DNA of 64,000 nucleotides from NCBI GenBank assembly GCA_035771165.1, contig JAWNZC010000254.1, positions 1,174,001 to 1,238,000 on the forward strand. The letters are read 5' to 3'. Each line of letters opens with the position of its first letter. Position 1 is the stretch's first letter. The notes under the pieces are model-generated. The model did no database searches, was not told where the DNA came from, and worked only from the letters and a program-made list of their open reading frames with translations. The position numbers and the translations under genes were made by a program. The DNA comes from Paragorgia papillata. Taxonomy: Eukaryota > Cnidaria > Anthozoa > Scleralcyonacea > Coralliidae. Shown piece after piece: positions 1 to 14,200 of this stretch.

Positions 1-2193
1 GTTTTCATGCTAAATTCGATGAAAAAGCCTCGTTTTCATGCTAAATTCGATGAAAAAGCCTCGTTTTCATGCTAAATTCGACCAAAAAGCCTCGTTTTCA
101 TGCTAAATTCGACCAAAAAGCCTCGTTTTCATGCTAAATTCGATGAAAAAGCCTCGTTTTCATGCTAAATTCGACCAAAAAGCCTCGTTTTTCATGCTAA
201 ATTCGATGAAAAAGCCTCGTTTTCATGCTAAATTCGATGAAAAAGCCTCGTTTTCATGCTAAATTCGACCAAAAAGCCTCGTTTTCATGCTAAATTCGAT
301 GAAAAAGCCTCGTTTTCATGCTAAATTCGACCAAAAAGCCTCGTTTTCATGCTAAATTCGATGAAAAAGCCTCGTTTTCATGCTAAATTCGATGAAAAAA
401 GCCTCGTTTTCATGCTAAATTCGACCAAAAAGCCTCGTTTTCATGCTAAATTCGATGAAAAAGCCTCGTTTTCATGCTAAATTCGACCAAAAAGCCTCGT
501 TTTCATGCTAAATTCGACCAAAAAGCCTCGTTTTCATGCTAAATTCGATGAAAAAGCCTCGTTTTCATGCTAAATTCGATGAAAAAGCCTCGTTTTCATG
601 CTAAATTCGACCAAAAAGCCTCGTTTTCATGCTAAATTCGATGAAAAAGCCTCGTTTTCATGCTAAATTCGACCAAAAAGCCTCGTTTTCATGCTAAATT
701 CGACCAAAAAGCCTCGTTTTCATGCTAAATTCGATGATGAAAAAGCCTCGTTTTCATGCTAAATTCGACCAAAAAGCCTCGTTTTCATGCTAAATTCGAT
801 GAAAAAGCCTCGTTTTCATGCTAAATTCGACCAAAAAGCCTCGTTTTTCATGCTAAATTCGATGAAAAAGCCTCGTTTTCATGCTAAATTCGATGAAAAA
901 GCCTCGTTTTCATGCTAAATTCGATGAAAAAGCCTCGTTTTCATGCTAAATTCGACCAAAAAGCCTCGTTTTCATGCTAAATTCGATGAAAAAGCCTCGT
1001 TTTCATGCTAAATTCGACCAAAAAGCCTCGTTTTCATGCTAAATTCGATGAAAAAGCCTCGTTTTCATGCTAAATTCGACCAAAAAGCCTCGTTTTCATG
1101 CTAAATTCGATGAAAAAGCCTCGTTTTCATGCTAAATTCGACCAAAAAGCCTCGTTTTCATGCTAAATTCGATGAAAAAGCCTCGTTTTCATGCTAAATT
1201 CGACCAAAAAGCCTCGTTTTCATGCTAAATTCGATGAAAAAGCCTCGTTTTCATGCTAAATTCGATGAAAAAGCCTCGTTTTCATGCTAAATTCGACCAA
1301 AAAGCCTCGTTTTCATGCTAAATTCGATGAAAAAGCCTCGTTTTCATGCTAAATTCGATGAAAAAGCCTCGTTTTCATGCTAAATTCGACCAAAAAGCCT
1401 CGTTTTCATGCTAAATTCGATGAAAAAGCCTCGTTTTCATGCTAAATTCGACCAAAAAGCCTCGTTTTCATGCTAAATTCGATGAAAAAGCCTCGTTTTC
1501 ATGCTAAATTCGACCAAAAAGCCTCGTTTTCATGCTAAATTCGATGAAAAAGCCTCGTTTTCATGCTAAATTCGACCAAAAAGCCTCGTTTTCATGCTAA
1601 ATTCGATGAAAAAGCCTCGTTTTCATGCTAAATTCGATGAAAAAGCCTCGTTTTCATGCTAAATTCGACCAAAAAGCCTCGTTTTCATGCTAAATTCGAT
1701 GAAAAAGCCTCGTTTTCATGCTAAATTCGACCAAAAAGCCTCGTTTTCATGCTAAATTCGATGAAAAAGCCTCGTTTTCATGCTAAATTCGATGAAAAAG
1801 CCTCGTTTTCATGCTAAATTCGACCAAAAAGCCTCGTTTTCATGCTAAATTCGATGAAAAAGCCTCGTTTTCATGCTAAATTCGACCAAAAAGCCTCGTT
1901 TTCATGCTAAATTCGATGAAAAAGCCTCGTTTTCATGCTAAATTCGATGAAAAAGCCTCGTTTTCATGCTAAATTCGATGAAAAAGCCTCGTTTTCATGC
2001 TAAATTCGATGAAAAAGCCTCGTTTTCATGCTAAATTCGATGAAAAAGCCTCGTTTTCATGCTAAATTCGATGAAAAAGCCTCGTTTTCATGCTAAATTC
2101 GACCAAAAAGCCTCGTTTTCATGCTAAATTCGATGAAAAAGCCTCGTTTTCATGCTAAATTCGACCAAAAAGCCTCGTTTTCATGCTAAATTC

Positions 2194-2206
2194 GATGACC
2201 AAAAAG
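2194..2206 (+). repeat. A/B hybrid monomer (GATGACCAAAAAG)
   Basis: The diagnostic dinucleotides of both monomer types are present side by side, making a 34-bp monomer. Similar hybrids occur near 23542, 27016, 33287 and 45274. They could arise by slippage between A and B copies during replication or by misaligned recombination; in the noisy zone they could also be sequencing error. Confidence 0.8.
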
Positions 2207-5200
2207 CCTCGTTTTCATGCTAAATTCGATGAAAAAGCCTCGTTTTCATGCTAAATTCGACCAAAAAGCCTCGTTTTCATGCTAAATTCGATGAAAAAGC
2301 CTCGTTTTCATGCTAAATTCGACCAAAAAGCCTCGTTTTCATGCTAAATTCGATGAAAAAGCCTCGTTTTCATGCTAAATTCGATGAAAAAGCCTCGTTT
2401 TCATGCTAAATTCGACCAAAAAGCCTCGTTTTCATGCTAAATTCGATGAAAAAGCCTCGTTTTCATGCTAAATTCGACCAAAAAGCCTCGTTTTCATGCT
2501 AAATTCGATGAAAAAGCCTCGTTTTCATGCTAAATTCGTCAAAAGCCTCGTTTTCATGCTAAATTCGACCAAAAAGCCTCGTTTTCATGCTAAATTCGAC
2601 CAAAAAGCCTCGTTTTCATGCTAAATTCGACCAAAAAGCCTCGTTTTCATGCTAAATTCGATGAAAAAGCCTCGTTTTCATGCTAAATTCGACCAAAAAA
2701 GCCTCGTTTTCATGCTAAATTCGATGAAAAAGCCTCGTTTTCATGCTAAATTCGACCAAAAAGCCTCGTTTTCATGCTAAATTCGATGAAAAAGCCTCGT
2801 TTTCATGCTAAATTCGATTCGATGAAAAAGCCTCGTTTTCATGCTAAATTCGACCAAAAAGCCTCGTTTTCATGCTAAATTCGATGAAAAAGCCTCGTTT
2901 TCATGCTAAATTCGATGAAAAAGCCTCGTTTTCATGCTAAATTCGACCAAAAAGCCTCGTTTTCATGCTAAATTCGATGAAAAAGCCTCGTTTTCATGCT
3001 AAATTCGACCAAAAAGCCTCGTTTTCATGCTAAATTCGACCAAAAAGCCTCGTTTTCATGCTAAATTCGACCAAAAAGCCTCGTTTTCATGCTAAATTCG
3101 ATGAAAAAGCCTCGTTTTCATGCTAAATTCGATGAAAAAGCCTCGTTTTCATGCTAAATTCGACCAAAAAGCCTCGTTTTCATGCTAAATTCGATGAAAG
3201 CCTCGTTTTCATGCTAAATTCGACCAAAAAGCCTCGTTTTCATGCTAAATTCGATGAAAAAGCCTCGTTTTCATGCTAAATTCGAAACGATGAAAAAGCC
3301 TCGTTTTCATGCTAAAATTCGACCAAAAAGCCTCGTTTTCATGCTAAATTCGATGAAAAAGCCTCGTTTTTCATGCTAAATTCGATGAAAAAGCCTCGTT
3401 TTCATGCTAAATTCGACCAAAAAGCCTCGTTTTCATGCTAAATTCGATAAAAAAGCCTCGTTTTCATGCTAAATTCGATGAAAAAGCCTCGTTTTCATGC
3501 TAAATTCGACCAAAAAGCCTCGTTTTCATGCTAAATTCGATGAAAAAGCCTCGTTTTCATGCTAAATTCGACCAAAAAGCCTCGTTTTCATGCTAAATTC
3601 GATGAAAAAGCCTCGTTTTCATGCTAAATTCGACCAAAAAGCCTCGTTTTCATGCTAAATTCGACCAAAAAGCCTCGTTTTCATGCTAAATTCGATGAAA
3701 AAGCCTCGTTTTCATGCTAAATTCGACCAAAAAGCCTCGTTTTCATGCTAAATTCGATGAAAAAGCCTCGTTTTCATGCTAAATTCGACCAAAAAGCCTC
3801 GTTTTCATGCTAAATTCGACCAAAAAGCCTCGTTTTCATGCTAAATTCGATGAAAAAGCCTCGTTTTCATGCTAAATTCGATGAAAAAGCCTCGTTTTCA
3901 TGCTAAATTCGACCAAAAAGCCTCGTTTTCATGCTAAATTCGATGAAAAAGCCTCGTTTTCATGCTAAATTCGACCAAAAAGCCTCGTTTTCATGCTAAA
4001 TTCGATGAAAAAGCCTCGTTTTCATGCTAAATTCGACCAAAAAGCCTCGTTTTCATGCTAAATTCGATGAAAAAGCCTCGTTTTCATGCTAAATTCGACC
4101 AAAAAGCCTCGTTTTCATGCTAAATTCGATGAAAAAGCCTCGTTTTCATGCTAAATTCGACCAAAAAGCCTCGTTTTCATGCTAAATTCGACCAAAAAGT
4201 CTCGTTTTCATGCTAAATTCGATGAAAAAGCCTCGTTTTCATGCTAAATTCGACCAAAAAGCCTCGTTTTCATGCTAAATTCGATGAAAAAGCCTCGTTT
4301 TCATGCTAAATTCGAAAAAGCCTCGTTTTCATGCTAAATTCGACCAAAAAGCCTCGTTTTCATGCTAAATTCGACCAAAAAGCCTCGTTTTCATGCTAAA
4401 TTCGATGAAAAAGCCTCGTTTTCATGCTAAATTCGACCAAAAAGCCTCGTTTTCATGCTAAATTCGATGAAAAAGCCTCGTTTTCATGCTAAATTCGACC
4501 AAAAAGCCTCGTTTTCATGCTAAATTCGATGAAAAAGCCTCGTTTTCATGCTAAATTCGATGAAAAAGCCTCGTTTTCATGCTAAATTCGACCAAAAAGC
4601 CTCGTTTTCATGCTAAATTCGATGAAAAAGCCTCGTTTTCATGCTAAATTCGACCAAAAAGCCTCGTTTTCATGCTAAATTCGACCAAAAAGCCTCGTTT
4701 TCATGCTAAATTCGATGAAAAAGCCTCGTTTTCATGCTAAATTCGACCAAAAAGCCTCGTTTTCATGCTAAATTCGATGAAAAAGCCTCGTTTTCATGCT
4801 AAATTCGACCAAAAAGCCTCGTTTTCATGCTAAATTCGACCAAAAAGCCTCGTTTTCATGCTAAATTCGATAAAAAAGCCTCGTTTTCATGCTAAATTCG
4901 ATGAAAAAGCCTCGTTTTCATGCTAAATTCGACCAAAAAGCCTCGTTTTCATGCTAAATTCGATGAAAAAGCCTCGTTTTCATGCTAAATTCGATGAAAA
5001 AGCCTCGTTTTCATGCTAAATTCGACCAAAAAGCCTCGTTTTCATGCTAAATTCGATAAAAAAGCCTCGTTTTCATGCTAAATTCGACCAAAAAGCCTCG
5101 TTTTCATGCTAAATTCGATGAAAAAGCCTCGTTTTCATGCTAAATTCGACCAAAAAGCCTCGTTTTCATGCTAAATTCGACCAAAAAGCCTCGTTTTCAT

Positions 5201-8200
5201 GCTAAATTCGATGAAAAAGCCTCGTTTTCATGCTAAATTCGACCAAAAAGCCTCGTTTTCATGCTAAATTCGATGAAAAAGCCTCGTTTTCATGCTAAAT
5301 TCGACCAAAGCCTCGTTTTCATGCTAAATTCGACCAAAAAGCCTCGTTTTCATGCTAAATTCGATGAAAAAGCCTCGTTTTCATGCTAAATTCGATGAAA
5401 AAGCCTCGTTTTCATGCTAAATTCGACCAAAAAGCCTCGTTTTCATGCTAAATTCGATGAAAAAGCCTCGTTTTCATGCTAAATTCGACCAAAAAGCCTC
5501 GTTTTCATGCTAAATTCGATGAAAAAGCCTCGTTTTCATGCTAAATTCGACCAAAAAGCCTCGTTTTCATGCTAAATTCGATGAAAAAGCCTCGTTTTCA
5601 TGCTAAATTCGACCAAAAAGCCTCGTTTTCATGCTAAATTCGATGAAAAAGCCTCGTTTTCATGCTAAATTCGACCAAAAAGCCTCGTTTTCATGCTAAA
5701 TTCGACCAAAAAGCCTCGTTTTCATGCTAAATTCGATGAAAAAGCCTCGTTTTCATGCTAAATTCGACCAAAAAGCCTCGTTTTCATGCTAAATTCGATG
5801 AAAAAGCCTCGTTTTCATGCTAAATTCGATGAAAAAAGCCTCGTTTTCATGCTAAATTCGACCAAAAAGCCTCGTTTTCATGCTAAATTCGATGAAAAAA
5901 GCCTCGTTTTCATGCTAAATTCGACCAAAAAGCCTCGTTTTCATGCTAAATTCGATGAAAAAGCCTCGTTTTCATGCTAAATTCGATGAAAAAGCCTCGT
6001 TTTCATGCTAAATTCGACCAAAAAGCCTCGTTTTCATGCTAAATTCGATGAAAAAGCCTCGTTTTCATGCTAAATTCGACCAAAAAGCCTCGTTTTCATG
6101 CTAAATTCGATGAAAAAGCCTCGTTTTCATGCTAAATTCGACCAAAAAGCCTCGTTTTCATGCTAAATTCGATGAAAAAGCCTCGTTTTCATGCTAAATT
6201 CGACCAAAAAGCCTCGTTTTCATGCTAAATTCGATGAAAAAGCCTCGTTTTCATGCTAAATTCGACCAAAAAGCCTCGTTTTCATGCTAAATTCGATGAA
6301 AAAGCCTCGTTTTCATGCTAAATTCGACCAAAAAGCCTCGTTTTCATGCTAAATTCGACCAAAAAGCCTCGTTTTCATGCTAAATTCGATGAAAAAGCCT
6401 CGTTTTCATGCTAAATTCGACCAAAAAGCCTCGTTTTCATGCTAAATTCGATGAAAAAGCCTCGTTTTCATGCTAAATTCGACCAAAAAGCCTCGTTTTC
6501 ATGCTAAATTCGATGAAAAAGCCTCGTTTTCATGCTAAATTCGACCAAAAAAGCCTCGTTTTCATGCTAAATTCGATGAAAAAGCCTCGTTTTCATGCTA
6601 AATTCGACCAAAAAGCCTCGTTTTCATGCTAAATTCGACCAAAAAGCCTCGTTTTCATGCTAAATTCGATGAAAAAGCCTCGTTTTCATGCTAAATTCGA
6701 CCAAAAAGCCTCGTTTTCATGCTAAATTCGATGAAAAAGCCTCGTTTTCATGCTAAATTCGACCAAAAAGCCTCGTTTTCATGCTAAATTCGATGAAAAA
6801 GCCTCGTTTTCATGCTAAATTCGACCAAAAAGCCTCGTTTTCATGCTAAATTCGATGAAAAAGCCTCGTTTTCATGCTAAATTCGATGAAAAAGCCTCGT
6901 TTTCATGCTAAATTCGACCAAAAAGCCTCGTTTTCATGCTAAATTCGACCAAAAAGCCTCGTTTTCATGCTAAATTCGATGAAAAAGCCTCGTTTTCATG
7001 CTAAATTCGACCAAAAAGCCTCGTTTTCATGCTAAATTCGATGAAAAAAGCCTCGTTTTCATGCTAAATTCGACCAAAAAGCCTCGTTTTCATGCTAAAT
7101 TCGATGAAAAAGCCTCGTTTTCATGCTAAATTCGACCAAAAAGCCTCGTTTTCATGCTAAATTCGATGAAAAAGCCTCGTTTTCATGCTAAATTCGATGA
7201 AAAAGCCTCGTTTTCATGCTAAATTCGACCAAAAAGCCTCGTTTTCATGCTAAATTCGATGAAAAAGCCTCGTTTTCATGCTAAATTCGACCAAAAAGCC
7301 TCGTTTTCATGCTAAATTCGATGAAAAAGCCTCGTTTTCATGCTAAATTCGACCAAAAAGCCTCGTTTTCATGCTAAATTCGATGAAAAAGCCTCGTTTT
7401 CATGCTAAATTCGACCAAAAAGCCTCGTTTTCATGCTAAATTCGACCAAAAAGCCTCGTTTTCATGCTAAATTCGATGAAAAAGCCTCGTTTTCATGCTA
7501 AATTCGACCAAAAAGCCTCGTTTTCATGCTAAATTCGATGAAAAAGCCTCGTTTTCATGCTAAATTCGACCAAAAAGCCTCGTTTTCATGCTAAATTCGA
7601 CCAAAAAGCCTCGTTTTCATGCTAAATTCGATGAAAAAGCCTCGTTTTCATGCTAAATTCGATGAAAAAGCCTCGTTTTCATGCTAAATTCGACCAAAAA
7701 GCCTCGTTTTCATGCTAAATTCGATGAAAAAGCCTCGTTTTCATGCTAAATTCGATGAAAAAGCCTCGTTTTCATGCTAAATTCGACCAAAAAGCCTCGT
7801 TTTCATGCTAAATTCGATGAAAAAGCCTCGTTTTCATGCTAAATTCGACCAAAAAGCCTCGTTTTCATGCTAAATTCGATGAAAAAGCCTCGTTTTCATG
7901 CTAAATTCGACCAAAAAGCCTCGTTTTCATGCTAAATTCGACCAAAAAGCCTCGTTTTCATGCTAAATTCGATGAAAAAGCCTCGTTTTCATGCTAAATT
8001 CGACCAAAAAGCCTCGTTTTCATGCTAAATTCGATTAAAAAAGCCTCGTTTTCATGCTAAATTCGATGAAAAAGCCTCGTTTTCATGCTAAATTCGACCA
8101 AAAAGCCTCGTTTTCATGCTAAATTCGATGAAAAAAGCCTCGTTTTCATGCTAAATTCGACCAAAAGCCTCGTTTTCATGCTAAATTCGATGAAAAAGCC

Positions 8201-11200
8201 TCGTTTTTCATGCTAAATTCGACCAAAAAGCCTCGTTTTCATGCTAAATTCGATGAAAAAGCCTCGTTTTCATGCTAAATTCGACCAAAAAGCCTCGTTT
8301 TCATGCTAAATTCGATGAAAAAGCCTCGTTTTCATGCTAAATTCGACCAAAAAGCCTCGTTTTCATGCTAAATTCGAAAAAGCCTCGTTTTCATGCTAAA
8401 TTCGACCAAAAGCCTCGTTTTCATGCTAAATTCGACCAAAAAGCCTCGTTTTCATGCTAAATTCGATGAAAAAGCCTCGTTTTCATGCTAAATTCGACCA
8501 AAAAGCCTCGTTTTCATGCTAAATTCGATGAAAAAAGCCTCGTTTTCATGCTAAAATTCGACCAAAAAGCCTCGTTTTCATGCTAAATTCGATGAAAAAG
8601 CCTCGTTTTCATGCTAAATTCGACCAAAAAGCCTCGTTTTCATGCTAAATTCGATGAAAAAAGCCTCGTTTTCATGCTAAATTCGACCAAAAAGCCTCGT
8701 TTTCATGCTAAATTCGACCAAAAAGCCTCGTTTTCATGCTAAATTCGATGAAAAAGCCTCGTTTTCATGCTAAATTCGACCAAAAAGCCTCGTTTTCATG
8801 CTAAATTCGATGAAAAAGCCTCGTTTTCATGCTAAATTCGACCAAAAAGCCTCGTTTTCATGCTAAATTCGATGAAAAAGCCTCGTTTTCATGCTAAATT
8901 CGACCAAAAAGCCTCGTTTTCATGCTAAATTCGATGAAAAAGCCTCGTTTTCATGCTAAATTCGATGAAAAAGCCTCGTTTTCATGCTAAATTCGACCAA
9001 AAAGCCTCGTTTTCATGCTAAATTCGACCAAAAAGCCTCGTTTTCATGCTAAATTCGATGAAAAAGCCTCGTTTTCATGCTAAATTCGACCAAAAGCCTC
9101 GTTTTCATGCTAAATTCGATGAAAAAGCCTCGTTTTCATGCTAAATTCGACCAAAAAGCCTCGTTTTCATGCTAAATTCGATGAAAAAGCCTCGTTTTCA
9201 TGCTAAATTCGACCAAAAAGCCTCGTTTTCATGCTAAATTCGACCAAAAAGCCTCGTTTTCATGCTAAATTCGATGAAAAAGCCTCGTTTTCATGCTAAA
9301 TTCGACCAAAAAGCCTCGTTTTCATGCTAAATTCGATGAAAAAGCCTCGTTTTCATGCTAAATTCGACCAAAAAGCCTCGTTTTCATGCTAAATTCGAGA
9401 AAAAAGCCTCGTTTTCATGCTAAATTCGACCAAAAAGCCTCGTTTTCATGCTAAATTCGATGAAAAAGCCTCGTTTTCATGCTAAATTCGACCAAAAAGC
9501 CTCGTTTTCATGCTAAATTCGATGAAAAAGCCTCGTTTTCATGCTAAATTCGATGAAAAAGCCTCGTTTTCATGCTAAATTCGACCAAAAAGCCTCGTTT
9601 TCATGCTAAATTCGATGAAAAAAGCCTCGTTTTCATGCTAAATTCGACCAAAAAGCCTCGTTTTCATGCTAAATTCGACCAAAAGCCTCGTTTTCATGCT
9701 AAATTCGATGAAAAAAGCCTCGTTTTCATGCTAAATTCGATGAAAAGCCTCGTTTTCATGCTAAATTCGACCAAAAAGCCTCGTTTTCATGCTAAATTCG
9801 ATGAAAAAGCCTCGTTTTCATGCTAAATTCGATGAAAAAGCCTCGTTTTCATGCTAAATTCGACCAAAAAGCCTCGTTTTCATGCTAAATTCGATGAAAA
9901 AGCCTCGTTTTCATGCTAAATTCGACCAAAAAGCCTCGTTTTCATGCTAAATTCGATGAAAAAGCCTCGTTTTCATGCTAAATTCGACCAAAAAGCCTCG
10001 TTTTCATGCTAAATTCGACATAAAGCCTCGTTTTCATGCTAAATTCGATGAAAAAGCCTCGTTTTCATGCTAAATTCGACCAAAAAGCCTCGTTTTCATG
10101 CTAAATTCGATGAAAAAGCCTCGTTTTCATGCTAAATTCGACCAAAAAGCCTCGTTTTCATGCTAAATTCGATGAAAAAGCCTCGTTTTCATGCTAAATT
10201 CGATGGAAAAAGCCTCGTTTTCATGCTAAATTCGATGAAAAAGCCTCGTTTTCATGCTAAATTCGACCAAAAAGCCTCGTTTTCATGCTAAATTCGATGA
10301 AAAAGCCTCGTTTTCATGCTAAATTCGACCAAAAAGCCTCGTTTTCATGCTAAATTCGATGAAAAAGCCTCGTTTTCATGCTAAATTCGACCAAAAAGCC
10401 TCGTTTTCATGCTAAATTCGATGAAAAAGCCTCGTTTTCATGCTAAATTCGACCAAAAAAGCCTCGTTTTCATGCTAAATTCGATGAAAAAGCCTCGTTT
10501 TCATGCTAAATTCGACCAAAAGCCTCGTTTTCATGCTAAATTCGACCAAAAAGCCTCGTTTTCATGCTAAATTCGATGAAAAAGCCTCGTTTTCATGCTA
10601 AATTCGACCAAAAAGCCTCGTTTTCATGCTAAATTCGATGAAAAAGCCTCGTTTTCATGCTAAATTCGACCAAAAAGCCTCGTTTTCATGCTAAATTCGA
10701 CCAAAAAGCCTCGTTTTCATGCTAAATTCGATGAAAAAGCCTCGTTTTCATGCTAAATTCGATGAAAAAGCCTCGTTTTCATGCTAAATTCGACCAAAAA
10801 GCCTCGTTTTCATGCTAAATTCGATGAAAAAGCCTCGTTTTCATGCTAAATTCGACCAAAAAGCCTCGTTTTCATGCTAAATTCGATGAAAAAGCCTCGT
10901 TTTCATGCTAAATTCGATGAAAAAGCCTCGTTTTTCATGCTAAATTCGACCAAAAAGCCTCGTTTTCATGCTAAATTCGATGAAAAAGCCTCGTTTTCAT
11001 GCTAAATTCGACCAAAAAGCCTCGTTTTCATGCTAAATTCGATGAAAAAGCCTCGTTTTCATGCTAAATTCGATGAAAAAGCCTCGTTTTCATGCTAAAT
11101 TCGACCAAAAAGCCTCGTTTTCATGCTAAATTCGATGAAAAAGCCTCGTTTTCATGCTAAATTCGACCAAAAAGCCTCGTTTTCATGCTAAATTCGATGA

Positions 11201-14200
11201 AAAAGCCTCGTTTTCATGCTAAATTCGATAAAAAAGCCTCGTTTTCATGCTAAATTCGATGAAAAAGCCTCGTTTTCATGCTAAATTCGACCAAAAAGCC
11301 TCGTTTTCATGCTAAATTCGATGAAAAAGCCTCGTTTTCATGCTAAATTCGATGAAAAAGCCTCGTTTTTCATGCTAAATTCGACCAAAAAGCCTCGTTT
11401 TCATGCTAAATTCGATGAAAAAGCCTCGTTTTCATGCTAAATTCGACCAAAAAGCCTCGTTTTCATGCTAAATTCGATAAAAAAAGCCTCGTTTTCATGC
11501 TAAATTCGATGAAAAAGCCTCGTTTTCATGCTAAATTCGACCAAAAAGCCTCGTTTTCATGCTAAATTCGATGAAAAAGCCTCGTTTTCATGCTAAATTC
11601 GACCAAAAAGCCTCGTTTTCATGCTAAATTCGATGAAAAAGCCTCGTTTTCATGCTAAATTCGACCAAAAAGCCTCGTTTTCATGCTAAATTCGACCAAA
11701 AAGCCTCGTTTTCATGCTAAATTCGATGAAAAAGCCTCGTTTTCATGCTAAATTCGATGAAAAAGCCTCGTTTTCATGCTAAATTCGACCAAAAAGCCTC
11801 GTTTTCATGCTAAATTCGATGAAAAAAGCCTCGTTTTCATGCTAAATTCGACCAAAAAGCCTCGTTTTCATGCTAAATTCGATGAAAAAGCCTCGTTTTC
11901 ATGCTAAATTCGACCAAAAAGCCTCGTTTTCATGCTAAATTCGATGAAAAAGCCTCGTTTTCATGCTAAATTCGACCAAAAAGCCTCGTTTTCATGCTAA
12001 ATTCGATGAAAAAGCCTCGTTTTCATGCTAAATTCGACCAAAAAGCCTCGTTTTCATGCTAAATTCGACCAAAAAGCCTCGTTTTCATGCTAAATTCGAT
12101 GAAAAAGCCTCGTTTTCATGCTAAATTCGACCAAAAAGCCTCGTTTTCATGCTAAATTCGAAAAAAGCCTCGTTTTCATGCTAAATTCGATGAAAAAGCC
12201 TCGTTTTCATGCTAAATTCGACCAAAAAGCCTCGTTTTCATGCTAAATTCGATGAAAAAGCCTCGTTTTCATGCTAAATTCGACCAAAAAGCCTCGTTTT
12301 CATGCTAAATTCGATGAAAAAGCCTCGTTTTCATGCTAAATTCGATGAAAAAAGCCTCGTTTTCATGCTAAATTCGACCAAAAAGCCTCGTTTTCATGCT
12401 AAATTCGATGAAAAAGCCTCGTTTTCATGCTAAATTCGACCAAAAAGCCTCGTTTTCATGCTAAATTCGATGAAAAAGCCTCGTTTTCATGCTAAATTCG
12501 ACCAAAAAGCCTCGTTTTCATGCTAAATTCGATGAAAAAGCCTCGTTTTCATGCTAAATTCGACCAAAAAGCCTCGTTTTCATGCTAAATTCGATGAAAA
12601 AGCCTCGTTTTCATGCTAAATTCGACCAAAAGCCTCGTTTTCATGCTAAATTCGATGAAAAAGCCTCGTTTTCATGCTAAATTCGACCAAAAAAGCCTCG
12701 TTTTCATGCTAAATTCGAAAAAAGCCTCGTTTTCATGCTAAATTCGATGAAAAAGCCTCGTTTTCATGCTAAATTCGACCAAAAAGCCTCGTTTTCATGC
12801 TAAATTCGATGAAAAAAGCCTCGTTTTCATGCTAAATTCGACCAAAAAGCCTCGTTTTCATGCTAAATTCGATGAAAAAGCCTCGTTTTCATGCTAAATT
12901 CGACCAAAAAGCCTCGTTTTCATGCTAAATTCGATGAAAAAGCCTCGTTTTCATGCTAAATTCGACCAAAAAGCCTCGTTTTCATGCTAAAATTCGACCA
13001 AAAAGCCTCGTTTTCATGCTAAATTCGATGAAAAAGCCTCGTTTTCATGCTAAATTCGACCAAAAAGCCTCGTTTTTCATGCTAAATTCGATGAAAAAGC
13101 CTCGTTTTCATGCTAAATTCGACCAAAAAGCCTCGTTTTCATGCTAAATTCGATGAAAAAGCCTCGTTTTCATGCTAAATTCGACCAAAAAGCCTCGTTT
13201 TCATGCTAAATTCGATGAAAAAGCCTCGTTTTCATGCTAAATTCGATGAAAAAAGCCTCGTTTTCATGCTAAATTCGACCAAAAAAGCCTCGTTTTCATG
13301 CTAAATTCGACCAAAAAGCCTCGTTTTCATGCTAAATTCGATGAAAAAGCCTCGTTTTCATGCTAAATTCGATGAAAAAGCCTCGTTTTCATGCTAAATT
13401 CGACCAAAAAGCCTCGTTTTCATGCTAAATTCGATGAAAAAGCCTCGTTTTCATGCTAAATTCGACCAAAAAGCCTCGTTTTCATGCTAAATTCGATGAA
13501 AAAGCCTCGTTTTCATGCTAAATTCGACCAAAAAGCCTCGTTTTCATGCTAAATTCGATGAAAAAGCCTCGTTTTCATGCTAAATTCGACCAAAAAGCCT
13601 CGTTTTCATGCTAAATTCGACCAAAAAGCCTCGTTTTCATGCTAAATTCGATGAAAAAGCCTCGTTTTCATGCTAAATTCGACCAAAAAGCCTCGTTTTC
13701 ATGCTAAATTCGATGAAAAAGCCTCGTTTTCATGCTAAATTCGACCAAAAAGCCTCGTTTTCATGCTAAATTCGATGAAAAAGCCTCGTTTTCATGCTAA
13801 ATTCGACCAAAAAGCCTCGTTTTCATGCTAAATTCGACCAAAAAGCCTCGTTTTCATGCTAAATTCGATGAAAAAGCCTCGTTTTCATGCTAAATTCGAC
13901 CAAAAAGCCTCGTTTTCATGCTAAATTCGATGAAAAAGCCTCGTTTTCATGCTAAATTCGACCAAAAAGCCTCGTTTTCATGCTAAATTCGACCAAAAAG
14001 CCTCGTTTTCATGCTAAATTCGATGAAAAAGCCTCGTTTTCATGCTAAATTCGACCAAAAAGCCTCGTTTTCATGCTAAATTCGACCAAAAAAGCCTCGT
14101 TTTCATGCTAAATTCGATGAAAAAGCCTCGTTTTCATGCTAAATTCGATGAAAAAGCCTCGTTTTCATGCTAAATTCGACCAAAAAGCCTCGTTTTCATG